A DNA stretch of 24,390 nucleotides from UBA10438 sp964432155 (GTDB taxonomy: Bacteria > Bacteroidota > Ignavibacteria > Kapaibacteriales > Kapaibacteriaceae), in assembly GCA_964432155.1 (NCBI GenBank), contig CAYSMF010000020.1:1-24390 (forward strand), given 5' to 3'. The position numbers were made by a program, and so were the translations under genes. This document shows positions 7,291-14,848 of the stretch, piece after piece (within the stretch, counting starts at the first letter, position 1; each line of letters begins with the position of its first letter). The notes beneath the pieces were generated by a model. It searched no databases and was not told the DNA's origin. It saw only the letters and a list, made by a program, of their open reading frames with translations.

Positions 7291-8748
7291 ATGATGTCTG
7301 CCAACAGCGATCCGATGCAGATCGAGATACTGGATCCGATCCTCCTTCGCGTGGCAGCGCTTGCGCATGAACGTTCCATCGACGCGTACGTCGTTGGAGG
7401 ATACGTTCGCGATGCGGTCATGGGGCGAGCACGCACCGATATCGACATTACTGTTGTTGGAGATCCGCTCGAGTTCGCTCGAGCGGTCGCCGACATTTTC
7501 CGTTCCAAGACGGTTGAATACGAGCGGTTTCGCACGGCGATGGTGCCGGTTGGCGACTATCAGCTCGAGTTCGTTGGAACGCGTATAGAGCGCTACACGC
7601 CAGAATCACGCAATCCCATCGTGGTTGAAGGCACACTCGAAGACGATCTGCGTCGACGCGATTTTACGGTGAATGCAATGGCGGCATCCTTGCGCGCCGA
7701 GACGCTTGGACAGGTGGTAGATCTGTTCGGTGGCGTTGATGATCTTCGTCGCGAGGTGCTGCGCACGCCCCTTGACCCCGTTGTCACAATGAGCGACGAT
7801 CCACTGCGCATGATGCGTGCCGCACGCTTTGCCGCGCAGCTTGGATTCCGCGTTGACGATGCCGTGCGCACAGCCGTGCAAGGCATGGCCGAGCGCATTC
7901 GCATAATCTCGCAAGAGCGGATCACTGACGAATTCTTGAAGATCCTCGCTTCGCCAAAGCCGAGCATCGGACTTGTGTTTTTGTACGAGACGGGGCTGAT
8001 GGAGCACATCTTCCCAGAAGTGCACAACCTTGCTGGTGTCGATCTCGTGCAAGCAGGCAATAGAGAGTTTCGGCACAAAGACGTGTTCTATCACACCGTG
8101 CAAGTGGTCGACAACGTTGCACAGATGAGCGACAACCTCTGGTTGCGATTTGCAACGCTGATGCATGATGTGGCAAAGCCACGCACGAAGCGTTTCGTCG
8201 ACGGGCAAGGGTGGACGTTTCATGGACACGAAGAAGTTGGTGCGCGTTGGCAGGAGCGCATCTTCCGTCGCATGAAACTACCGATGCAGCATCTCTCCTA
8301 CGTGCAAACGCTTGTTCGCCTCCATCAACGTCCGATGATGTTGGTCGATGAAGGCGTCACGGATTCTGCGATTCGACGTTTGGCTGTGCAAGCAGGGGAT
8401 GCGATCAACGACCTGTTCACGCTGTGTCGTGCCGACATCACGACGCGCAACGAGCAACGTGCGACGAAGTATCTGCGCAACTACGCTATCGTTGAAGCAA
8501 AGGTTGAGGACGTGCGCGAGCGCGATCAACTTCGTGCGTTCCAAAGTCCGGTGCGTGGTGAAGAAATCATGCAGATCACGGGTATGGGGCCCTGCCGTGC
8601 CGTTGGATACATGAAGTGGATGCTTGAAGAAGCCATCCTTGATGGTCTGATTGCGAACGATGCCGAGCAAGCGCGTGCGTATCTCATGGAGCATCTCGAG
8701 CAGTGGAAGATTGAAGGCCAAACAGCGCAGTTTTCTCGACGAGGATAA
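7291..8748 (+). CDS. cca: tRNA nucleotidyltransferase / poly(A) polymerase family protein with HD domain
   Basis: A 485-residue class II nucleotidyltransferase. The head domain shows GGYVRD (36-41) and the metal-binding DID at 50-52, followed by RRRDFTVNAMA (from 121), the ribose and nucleotide selection segment, and DPLRMMRAARFAAQLGF (170-186). The second half carries an HD phosphohydrolase domain: His268 in HTVQVVD, MHD at 291-293, and HGHEE from 311. The expected role is adding or repairing the 3' CCA end of tRNAs, with possible phosphatase or phosphodiesterase activity from the HD domain. Poly(A) polymerase is an alternative that sequence reading alone cannot exclude. The gene begins 21 nt after the transketolase C subunit; ATGs at 7291, 7294 and 7315 are all possible starts. 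It sits within the metabolic operon without its own obvious promoter. Confidence 0.88.
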   Translation: MMSANSDPMQIEILDPILLRVAALAHERSIDAYVVGGYVRDAVMGRARTDIDITVVGDPLEFARAVADIFRSKTVEYERFRTAMVPVGDYQLEFVGTRIERYTPESRNPIVVEGTLEDDLRRRDFTVNAMAASLRAETLGQVVDLFGGVDDLRREVLRTPLDPVVTMSDDPLRMMRAARFAAQLGFRVDDAVRTAVQGMAERIRIISQERITDEFLKILASPKPSIGLVFLYETGLMEHIFPEVHNLAGVDLVQAGNREFRHKDVFYHTVQVVDNVAQMSDNLWLRFATLMHDVAKPRTKRFVDGQGWTFHGHEEVGARWQERIFRRMKLPMQHLSYVQTLVRLHQRPMMLVDEGVTDSAIRRLAVQAGDAINDLFTLCRADITTRNEQRATKYLRNYAIVEAKVEDVRERDQLRAFQSPVRGEEIMQITGMGPCRAVGYMKWMLEEAILDGLIANDAEQARAYLMEHLEQWKIEGQTAQFSRRG

Positions 8749-8758
8749 CGAGGGTCGT

Positions 8759-9307
8759 ATGGTAGAATCTCGCGACAACATCTTGCCCTACGCGGGCGTT
8801 ATGCCTACGGTTCACGACAGTGTGTTTGTTGCACGCGGTGCGGTGATCGTGGGTGATGTACACATCGGCAAGGACTCAACCGTGTGGTTTAACGTGGTGA
8901 TGCGCGGTGACGTGCATGAGATCCGCATCGGTGAGCGCACCAACGTGCAAGACCTTGCGATGCTGCATGTGACAATCAACAAGCATCCATTGCATATCGG
9001 CAACGGCGTCACGATCGGACATCATGCGATGTTGCATGGGTGTACGGTTGACGACTACGTGCTTATTGGGATGAATGCCACGGTGCTCGACGGCGCGCAT
9101 GTTGAACACCACTCGATGGTTGCTGCTGGCTCGGTGGTGCGCCCAGGATTCCGTGTTCCAGCGCGCACGCTTGTTGCTGGAGTGCCAGCCAAGGTGGTGC
9201 GCGAACTTACCGATGAGGAAGTAGCGTTTCTCGAGCAAAGCGCACAGAACTATATCGACTACGCGGCATCGTACCGCATGAATACTAACGTGAGACTGCA
9301 GAAATGA
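8759..9307 (+). CDS. Gamma-class carbonic anhydrase-like hexapeptide-repeat protein
   Basis: A 182-residue left-handed beta-helix protein of the YrdA/PaaY/gamma carbonic anhydrase family. Visible features are R49-G-D51, N62-V-Q64-D65, and the three expected zinc-ligand histidines H70 (MLHV), H88 (GHH) and H93 (MLHGC), spaced as in the family. The C-terminal helix begins near TDEEVAFLEQSAQNYIDYA. Trimeric and cytoplasmic by family knowledge; carbonic anhydrase activity is not proven for most members, so the substrate is uncertain. I chose ATG 8759, preceded by GAGGG, because the longer frame overlaps the upstream gene without family similarity. Its stop overlaps the next start as ATGA (9304-9307), implying coupled translation. 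Confidence 0.9.
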   Translation: MVESRDNILPYAGVMPTVHDSVFVARGAVIVGDVHIGKDSTVWFNVVMRGDVHEIRIGERTNVQDLAMLHVTINKHPLHIGNGVTIGHHAMLHGCTVDDYVLIGMNATVLDGAHVEHHSMVAAGSVVRPGFRVPARTLVAGVPAKVVRELTDEEVAFLEQSAQNYIDYAASYRMNTNVRLQK

Positions 9308-9513
9308 CACCATCATCACGCACATCATCGACACTTACCAGTGCGCTGATCACCATCCTCGTCTCCACGTCCATTTGTGTGGTCCTCGTTATCGTGGCCG
9401 CTATCTGGACCGGTGAGTGGTTGTATCTCGTTGCAGCGTTGCTCTTTGCCATCAGCGGTGGAGCAGGTGTGTGGGTTGTTCGTCGCCTGCGTGCGACGAT
9501 CGAGAAGAAGTAA
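9304..9513 (+). CDS. Small two-helix membrane protein, unknown function
   Basis: A 69-residue protein that I do not assign to a family. After a Ser/Thr-rich start there are two hydrophobic segments, about residues 12-36 and 41-61, then a basic tail (RRLRATIEKK). The positive-inside rule suggests the C terminus faces the cytoplasm, with a short hairpin between the helices. Its ATG overlaps the stop of the carbonic anhydrase-like gene (ATGA), and the next gene starts 15 nt later. It is therefore almost certainly translated in the operon. Similar tiny proteins are common and often poorly annotated. No function can be inferred beyond membrane insertion. Confidence 0.7.
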   Translation: MTPSSRTSSTLTSALITILVSTSICVVLVIVAAIWTGEWLYLVAALLFAISGGAGVWVVRRLRATIEKK

Positions 9514-9528
9514 TCGCTGTCTGCACAA

Positions 9529-10728
9529 ATGCGCGAAACACTTCCAGCACTACGGTTCGACATTCAGCTCTCCGTGCATACCGAAGACGGCGAGCAGTTT
9601 CTTGTTCTCTCCGACCCATTCGGCATTGCCGATGGTCCAATCATGGTGAACGTCGACATGCTTGATCTTCTTCAGGCGTGCGACGGCGAGACCACGTTTA
9701 CCGAACTCGCGCACGCATCATCGGTCGACCCCGAGGGGGCCGAAATCATGCGCGTGCGTGCCTTTGTCGAGGAACTGTCCTCACTCGGATACCTCGAGGG
9801 TGAAGGGTTCCTCGCGCGGCAGTTGGCCGTTGAAGCAGCATGGGACGCGCGAGCCGAGCGACCAGCGGTGTGTGCAGGCACAACGTATCCGGCTGACCCA
9901 GCCGAAGCAGCGGAGTTTTTCACGACAGTGCTCGGCCTCCCGTCGGGCGGCAGTGCGAGCAGGAACGCGCAGCCTGGCGACTACCCACGCGCAGTACTTG
10001 TGCCCCATATCGACTACCGTGTCGCGCCGCATGTATATGCGCCCGGGTTCTTGCCTCTGCGTGATCACCCGGCAGATCTTGTCATCGCCATCGGAACCTC
10101 GCATTACTGGTCCGACGACGCCTTCATACTCACATCAAAAGACTACCAGACGCCGTTTGGCACCGTGCAAACGGATGCGGCGCTCGTCGACGTGCTTCGC
10201 ACAACGTTGCCGGGTGTTGCCCAATCTGATGTCGCCCACCGCCCCGAGCATTCGCTCGAACTCCACATCACTGCCCTCAAGCACATGTGGGGTGATAAGC
10301 CCTTCCGTGTTGTTCCCATCTTGGTGACCATGGAGGCATGTGCATCATCCGACGTGCTGAGCCGCGCCGTCGCGGCCCTGCAGGATGCCATCGCCGGCAG
10401 TGGGGCAGAGGCCGTCTGGTGTATCTCTGGCGATCTGGCCCATGTCGGACGCAAGTTCGGCGATGCCGAACCAGCTGCTACCCTCATTGATAGTGTCCGC
10501 GCCGCCGACGCCGTATTGCTCCGACATCTCGAGCAGGCCGACGTGCACGGGTACGATGCTGCAATCGCCGCTGCCGACCACCAGTTTCGCGTCTGCGGGT
10601 ATGCGCCTACCGTCGTTGCATTGCAGGCACTTACGCCGGCAAGGGGCACTGTGGCCGCCTACGATGTTTGGCACGAAACCGAGACTGCCAGTGCCGTGAG
10701 TTTTGCGTCAGTTGTCTTCCACGACTGA
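9529..10728 (+). CDS. amrB: Memo/AmrB-like protein with N-terminal PqqD-like domain
   Basis: A 399-residue protein in two parts. Residues about 1-95 look like a PqqD-type winged-helix domain: LVLSDPFGIAD, a short helix, DGETTFTELA, and FVEELSSLGYLEGEGF. Residues from about 110 match the Memo family (AmmeMemoRadiSam system protein B): AGTTYPAD, PHIDYR (159-164), GTSH (189-192), EHSLELH (240-246), SGDLAHVG (300-307) and VCGYAP (355-360). His160, His192 and Cys356 align with the metal ligands of human MEMO1 (His49, His81, Cys244). Family members bind metals and are related to dioxygenases, but their bacterial reaction is unclear. Neither the AMMECR1-like nor the radical-SAM partner is in this window. 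Last gene of the metabolic operon, 15 nt after the small membrane protein. Confidence 0.85.
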   Translation: MRETLPALRFDIQLSVHTEDGEQFLVLSDPFGIADGPIMVNVDMLDLLQACDGETTFTELAHASSVDPEGAEIMRVRAFVEELSSLGYLEGEGFLARQLAVEAAWDARAERPAVCAGTTYPADPAEAAEFFTTVLGLPSGGSASRNAQPGDYPRAVLVPHIDYRVAPHVYAPGFLPLRDHPADLVIAIGTSHYWSDDAFILTSKDYQTPFGTVQTDAALVDVLRTTLPGVAQSDVAHRPEHSLELHITALKHMWGDKPFRVVPILVTMEACASSDVLSRAVAALQDAIAGSGAEAVWCISGDLAHVGRKFGDAEPAATLIDSVRAADAVLLRHLEQADVHGYDAAIAAADHQFRVCGYAPTVVALQALTPARGTVAAYDVWHETETASAVSFASVVFHD

Positions 10729-10755
10729 CCTTTTATCCACGAATCGCGGGCTCCG

Positions 10756-10787
10756 TTTGGTGAAATGACCTCACTCCCGTATGTTTG
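10756..10787 (+). promoter_or_regulatory. Bacteroidota-type promoter of the rplM operon
   Basis: TTTG (10756-10759), a 20-nt spacer and TATGTTTG (10780-10787) form a full match to TTTG-N19-21-TAnnTTTG. A start near 10794 would leave about 45 nt before the rplM ATG. This is the best promoter in the window and supports a Bacteroidota-type primary sigma factor. Confidence 0.75.
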
Positions 10788-10819
10788 CAAGCTCTAATAA
10801 ATCCAATGTGACGAAGGAG

Positions 10820-10832
10820 CCCCTTCCCGGGG
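10820..10832 (+). promoter_or_regulatory. Small rplM leader hairpin covering a G-rich ribosome-binding site
   Basis: CCCC (10820-10823) can pair with GGGG (10829-10832) across a 5-nt loop. The GGGG lies 8 nt before ATG 10841 and is the best ribosome-binding candidate, while an upstream AAGGAG (10814-10819) precedes the stem. Sequestration could tune rplM translation, but the stem is only 4 bp. Confidence 0.3.
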
Positions 10833-10840
10833 TAATGACC

Positions 10841-11311
10841 ATGAATCAGCACGGAAACATCACCAAGTCGATTCGCGAGCAAGATGTGCAGCGCGAATGG
10901 TGGGTTGTTGACGCCGACGGCCTCACAGTTGGCCGCCTTGCGACGCAACTCGCAACACTCCTGCGTGGCAAGCATAAGCCACTCTTCACACCGCACGTTG
11001 ACTGTGGCGACTTCGTCGTCGTGATCAACGCCGACAAGGTGGTGATGGAAGGCAAGCGTGCCGAGCAGAAGGAATACTTCCACAACACCGGATATCCGGG
11101 TGGTGGTCGTATGCGCTCCTTCACGAAGCTCATGCAAACCAAGCCAGAAGAAGTCGTGGAGCTTGCCGTCAAGGGCATGCTTCCAAAGAATACCCTTGGC
11201 CGCCTGATGGTCAAGAAGCTTAAGGTGTACGCCGGCAGCGAGCATCCACATGCAGCGCAGCAGCCAAAGGCATACGAGTTGCCATACAAGCACCTCGGAA
11301 TCAAGGGATAA
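10841..11311 (+). CDS. rplM: 50S ribosomal protein L13
   Basis: A 156-residue L13, an early-assembly protein of the large ribosomal subunit. The family core begins WWVVDADGLTVGRLAT and includes the HVDCGDFVVVINADKV segment, KEYFHNTGYPGG, and the C-terminal GMLPKNTLGR-LMVKKLKVYAGSEHPHAAQQP signature. I take ATG 10841 (MNQHGNITKS) as the start. ATG 10835, two codons upstream, is nearly as good. The still longer frame from 10781 is excluded because it begins inside the promoter. L13 is followed 10 nt later by S9, the nearly universal bacterial gene pair. Confidence 0.96.
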   Translation: MNQHGNITKSIREQDVQREWWVVDADGLTVGRLATQLATLLRGKHKPLFTPHVDCGDFVVVINADKVVMEGKRAEQKEYFHNTGYPGGGRMRSFTKLMQTKPEEVVELAVKGMLPKNTLGRLMVKKLKVYAGSEHPHAAQQPKAYELPYKHLGIKG

Positions 11312-11321
11312 CGGAGCAAAC

Positions 11322-11708
11322 ATGAAGACGTACGCAGGAACAGGTCGCCGCAAGACAAGTGTTGCACAAGTCCGCCTCACAAGTGGTACGGGCAACGTCC
11401 TTGTAAATCGCCAACCAATCGAAGAGTACTTCACGGTGGAAACATACCGTCGTGACGCACTCCTGCCGCTTGAGCTCACAAAGACGGACAACCAGTTTGA
11501 CGTGTTTGTGAATGTTCGCGGTGGTGGTAAGAGTGGGCAAGCTGGGGCAGTTCGCCTCGGTGTTGCGCGCGCCCTCGTCGAGTACAACGAAGAGCTTCGT
11601 GGCGCACTTCGTCCAGCCGGTGTTCTTACACGCGACCCACGTATGGTCGAGCGTAAGAAGTACGGTCAGAAGAAGGCCCGTAAGCGCTTCCAGTTCTCGA
11701 AGCGATAA
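11322..11708 (+). CDS. rpsI: 30S ribosomal protein S9
   Basis: A 128-residue S9 protein of the small-subunit head. It starts MKTYAGTGRRKTSVAQV and ends with the basic tail KKARKRFQFSKR, which reaches the tRNA at the P site; both ends are characteristic of the family. The centre (VNVRGGGKSGQAGAVRLGVARALVEYN) is the conserved core. The ATG at 11322 has CGGAG 8 nt upstream. A longer open frame begins inside rplM but has no S9 character. Length is normal for bacteria. Confidence 0.97.
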   Translation: MKTYAGTGRRKTSVAQVRLTSGTGNVLVNRQPIEEYFTVETYRRDALLPLELTKTDNQFDVFVNVRGGGKSGQAGAVRLGVARALVEYNEELRGALRPAGVLTRDPRMVERKKYGQKKARKRFQFSKR

Positions 11709-11819
11709 GAACAGCACATTCACACATGTGTGGGAATTCCACCGGTGGAGCCTGGCTGTGCTGGGTCCGGTGGTTCGAACCATGCAGAGGCTTTATCCAC
11801 CTTACAATTTGAGGTTACT
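11709..11819 (+). promoter_or_regulatory. Structured rpsB leader with several perfect palindromes
   Basis: The 111 nt between rpsI and rpsB hold four perfect palindromes: CACACATGTGTG (11721-11732), GGAATTCC (11733-11740), CCACCGGTGG (11739-11748) and TGGTTCGAACCA (11771-11782). Two longer-range pairings are also perfect: CAGCACA (11712-11718) with TGTGCTG (11757-11763), and CCACCGG (11739-11745) with CCGGTGG (11767-11773). The two long-range stems cannot both form with all local hairpins, so alternative folds are possible. GAGG (11811-11814) lies 5 nt before the rpsB ATG. TACAATTTG (11804-11812) is one base longer than a TAnnTTTG box. Autoregulation by S2 is a plausible but unproven role. 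Confidence 0.55.
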
Positions 11820-12632
11820 ATGCCAGCAGTTACCGTAGAGGCACTGCTCGAGTCCGGAGCACACTTCGGACACCTTACGCGTCGTTGGAATCCAAAGATG
11901 CGCCCATTCATCTTTATGGAGCGCAATGGAATCCACATCATCGACTTGCGCAAGACGCAACTCCTGATTGACGTTGCTCGTGAAGCAGCGCTGGAAGTTG
12001 CATCGCAGGGACGCGGCGTACTCTTCGTTGGAACGAAGAACCAAGCAAAGAATGCCATTGAGAACGAAGCAAAGCGTTCGCACTCGAACTACGTTTCGGA
12101 GCGCTGGCTCGGTGGTATGCTCACGAACTTCACAACGATCCGTAAGTCGATCAAGCGTCTGGCGACAATCGACAAGATGGAAGTTGACGGTACGTTCGAG
12201 AAGATCACAAAGAAAGAGCGCCTCATGCTCGGTCGCGAGCGCGACCGTCTGCGTAAGGTATTCGGCGGTATCGAGGACATGACACGCATCCCAGGATTGC
12301 TGGTCGTTGTCGATATCAAGAAGGAACACCTCGCAATCAAGGAAGCAAAGATCCTTGGTATCCCAGTGATCGGTATCGTCGATACGAACAGCGATCCGGG
12401 CGAAGTTGATTTCCCAATTCCTGCGAATGATGATTCGATCAAGTCTGTTGACTTGATCACAAAGATTCTTGCTGACGCAATCGCAGAAGGTCGCGAGATC
12501 GCACGCGTGAAGACAGCAGAATTCGCAGCCGCAGGTGAAGCAGCTGGTAAGGAAGGCGAAGCGGAGGACTCAAAGGTTCGCCGTCAACTCCGCACGCGCA
12601 AGGGCCCAGGCAAGGGCGAAGGCGCTGAGTAA
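11820..12632 (+). CDS. rpsB: 30S ribosomal protein S2
   Basis: A 270-residue S2. Family signatures are clear: LLESGAHFGHLTRRWNPKM at the N terminus, IHIIDLRKT, FVGTKNQAK, SERWLGGMLTNF, and PVIGIVDTNSDPGEVDFPIPANDDS. The last ~40 residues are an Ala/Gly/Lys/Glu-rich extension without clear structure, common in this phylum. The start at 11820 is set by GAGG 5 nt upstream and by the MPAVTVEALLESG match; an upstream open frame from 11730 runs through the structured leader and is not family-like. S2 is followed by EF-Ts, the standard bacterial order, 36 nt away. Confidence 0.97.
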   Translation: MPAVTVEALLESGAHFGHLTRRWNPKMRPFIFMERNGIHIIDLRKTQLLIDVAREAALEVASQGRGVLFVGTKNQAKNAIENEAKRSHSNYVSERWLGGMLTNFTTIRKSIKRLATIDKMEVDGTFEKITKKERLMLGRERDRLRKVFGGIEDMTRIPGLLVVVDIKKEHLAIKEAKILGIPVIGIVDTNSDPGEVDFPIPANDDSIKSVDLITKILADAIAEGREIARVKTAEFAAAGEAAGKEGEAEDSKVRRQLRTRKGPGKGEGAE

Positions 12633-12668
12633 TCTCCCTCACTCAACACACCACTTGGACTACGAATC

Positions 12669-13523
12669 ATGATTAGCGCACAAACAGTAAAAGAACTCCG
12701 CGAAAAGACCGGCGCCGGCATGGCCGACTGCAAGAAGGCTCTTGAAGAAGCGGGTGGAGAAATGGAAGCCGCCATTGAGTGGCTCCGTAAGCGTGGTGCT
12801 GCATCGGTTGCAAAGCGCGCCGACCGCGACGCGAACGAAGGAACAGTCATCGTCAAGACATCAGCTGATGGCAAGACAGCTGCAATCGTTGAAGTGAACT
12901 GCGAAACAGACTTCGTTGCACGCAACGAAGAGTTCGTTGCATTCGCCAATGCGATCTGCGATGCCGTTGTTGCAAAGCCTGTTTCTTCGGAAGAAGAAAT
13001 CTGGGCAACAGAAGTTGGTGGCAAGTCGCTTGCAAATCTGCGTGACGAAATCCTTGCGAAGTTCAGCGAGAAGATCGGTCTTCGTCGCTGGGAGCGCATC
13101 ACAACAAACGGTCACATCACAGAGTACACACACGCTGGCAACCGCCTCGGTGTACTCGTTGAGTTCGATGCACCGGTTACATCAGACGCTGCAAAGCCGA
13201 TGACACGCGACGTTGCAATGCAAGTGGCTGCGATGCAGCCAATGTTTGTCGACCGTTCAAAGGTTGATCAAGCGACGCTTGCAAAGGAGCTTGAAATCTA
13301 CAAGCAAGCTGCAATCGAAGAAGGCAAGAAGGAAGACATTGCCGAGCGCATCGCGCAAGGCAAGCTTGGTAAGTTCTACGAAGAGCAAGTGCTCATCGAG
13401 CAGACCTTCGTGAAGGACCCAAGCAAGAAGATTTCTGACGTTGTTGCTGAGATCGGTAAGATCAACGGTGCTGACGTCAAGGTCGTGAACTTCGTTCGCT
13501 TCAACCTCGGCGATAAGATCTAA
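12669..13523 (+). CDS. tsf: Translation elongation factor Ts
   Basis: A 284-residue EF-Ts, the nucleotide exchange factor that recharges EF-Tu with GTP. The N-terminal UBA-like domain reads VKELREKTGAGMADCKKALEE, followed by AIEWLRKRGAASVAKRADR. The EF-Tu contact motif TDFVARNEEF is intact. The C-terminal region with LGKFYEEQVLIEQTFVKD is also family-typical. No strong Shine-Dalgarno precedes ATG 12669; expression probably follows from rpsB transcription. Length is normal for the family. Confidence 0.97.
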   Translation: MISAQTVKELREKTGAGMADCKKALEEAGGEMEAAIEWLRKRGAASVAKRADRDANEGTVIVKTSADGKTAAIVEVNCETDFVARNEEFVAFANAICDAVVAKPVSSEEEIWATEVGGKSLANLRDEILAKFSEKIGLRRWERITTNGHITEYTHAGNRLGVLVEFDAPVTSDAAKPMTRDVAMQVAAMQPMFVDRSKVDQATLAKELEIYKQAAIEEGKKEDIAERIAQGKLGKFYEEQVLIEQTFVKDPSKKISDVVAEIGKINGADVKVVNFVRFNLGDKI

Positions 13524-13552
13524 GTTTCGTTCCAACACATCGAGAGCGTGCC

Positions 13553-14269
13553 ATGCCTGCTCCTCTGTACAAGCGCGTCCTGCTCAAACTCAGCGGTGAA
13601 TCGCTGATGGGAGAACAACAGTATGGCATCGACCCGCAAGCGCTGCGTGCGTTTGCCGAAGACGTCAAGGAGGCACACGACCTCGGCGTCGAGATGGGTA
13701 TCGTGTTCGGTGGTGGAAACATCTACCGTGGGATGCAAGCCGAGTCAATGGGCATCGATAAGGTGTCTGGCGACCACATGGGCATGCTCGCAACGGTAAT
13801 CAACTGTCTCGCATTTCAGAATGCTCTGGAGTCGCTCGGTGTTCCGACGCGACTCCAGACTGCTATTCGCATGGAGCAGATTGCAGAAGCATTTATTCGA
13901 CGTCGTGCAATGCGCCACCTGGAGAAGGGGCGCATTGTCGTTTTCGGCGCAGGCACCGGTAACCCGTACTTCACAACAGACACAGCAGCTGTGCTTCGCG
14001 CAGTCGAAATCGAAGCTGATGTGGTGATCAAGGGTACGCGCGTCGATGGCGTGTATGATAAGGATCCGGAAAAGCACGCTGATGCACGACGGTTCGATTC
14101 GATCTCGTACAAGGAAACACTCGACCGTAATCTGCGCGTGATGGACATGACGGCTATCACGATGGCGCAAGAAAACCATAAACCGATTCTGGTCTTCGAC
14201 ATGAATGTGCGCGGCAATCTTCGCCGACTGCTTCTCGGAGAACCAGTAGCAACGATTGTGAAGGAGTAA
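13553..14269 (+). CDS. pyrH: UMP kinase
   Basis: A 238-residue uridylate kinase that phosphorylates UMP to UDP with ATP, feeding pyrimidine nucleotide synthesis; hexameric and cytoplasmic in bacteria. The amino-acid-kinase fold is shown by LLKLSGES (10-17), GIVFGGGNIYRG (49-60), the DHMGMLATVIN segment, GAGTGNPYFTTDTAA, and KGTRVDGVYDKDP. GAGAG-like purines (CGAGAG) occur shortly before ATG 13553. The pyrH-frr order after tsf is the usual bacterial arrangement; frr starts only 3 nt after the stop codon. Confidence 0.97.
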   Translation: MPAPLYKRVLLKLSGESLMGEQQYGIDPQALRAFAEDVKEAHDLGVEMGIVFGGGNIYRGMQAESMGIDKVSGDHMGMLATVINCLAFQNALESLGVPTRLQTAIRMEQIAEAFIRRRAMRHLEKGRIVVFGAGTGNPYFTTDTAAVLRAVEIEADVVIKGTRVDGVYDKDPEKHADARRFDSISYKETLDRNLRVMDMTAITMAQENHKPILVFDMNVRGNLRRLLLGEPVATIVKE

Positions 14270-14272
14270 GCA

Positions 14273-14833
14273 ATGCCAGTACAAACAATTGTCGATGACG
14301 CCGCGCAGCACATGCGCAAAGCCGTTGAACACGTGCAACAGCAACTCGCGAAGGTCCGCACTGGTCGTGCTTCCGCGTCGATGCTCGATGCCGTCAAGGT
14401 TGAGTACTACGGCGAGCCAACACCGCTTGCACAAGTAGGTAGCGTGTCGGTCCCAGATGCGCGGAGCATCATGATCCAACCATGGGATCGCACCGCACTT
14501 CAAAGCATCGAAAAGGCAATCCTCGCAGCGAACCTTGGCATTACGCCACAGAACGATGGACAGGTAATTCGCATCAGCGTGCCACCGTTGACAGAAGAGC
14601 GCCGCAAGGACATCGTGAAGCAGTGCAAGAAGATGGCTGAAGACGGCAAGCTTGCTGTGCGCAATATCCGTCGCGACGCAAACGAAGAGCTCAAAAAGGC
14701 AGAGAAGACAGAACACTTCTCGGAAGACGAGCGGAAGCGTGGCGAAGATGACGTGCAGAAGAACACCGACAAGTTCGTCGCAGAGATCGATAAGGTCCTT
14801 GCTGCGAAAGAAGTCGAAGTGATGGAAGAATAA
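14273..14833 (+). CDS. frr: Ribosome recycling factor
   Basis: A 186-residue ribosome recycling factor, which with EF-G splits post-termination ribosomes. The typical pattern is present: an N-terminal helix with LAKVRTGRASASMLD, VEYYGEPTPLAQV, the domain II segment SIMIQPWDRTALQSIEKAI, and PPLTEERRKDIVKQCKKMAEDGKLAVRNIRRDANEELKK in pieces. The ribosome-binding site GAAGGAG lies in the last codons of pyrH, 3 nt separate the two genes, and translation is likely coupled. Length is standard. Confidence 0.97.
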   Translation: MPVQTIVDDAAQHMRKAVEHVQQQLAKVRTGRASASMLDAVKVEYYGEPTPLAQVGSVSVPDARSIMIQPWDRTALQSIEKAILAANLGITPQNDGQVIRISVPPLTEERRKDIVKQCKKMAEDGKLAVRNIRRDANEELKKAEKTEHFSEDERKRGEDDVQKNTDKFVAEIDKVLAAKEVEVMEE

Positions 14834-14848
14834 TTCTCCGGAGCCACA

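Noticed and set aside
10729..10755. Terminator after the Memo gene
   Set aside because: No convincing stem with a T-run is present, although a new promoter starts at 10756; some read-through into rplM is possible.
10781..10840. Longer rplM start at 10781
   Set aside because: The ATG is inside the TATGTTTG promoter box, so it would not be in the transcript.
11771..11790. Possible tRNA T-arm (GGTTCGAACC) upstream of rpsB
   Set aside because: No D arm, anticodon arm or acceptor stem can be placed around it; it is better explained as one of the leader palindromes.
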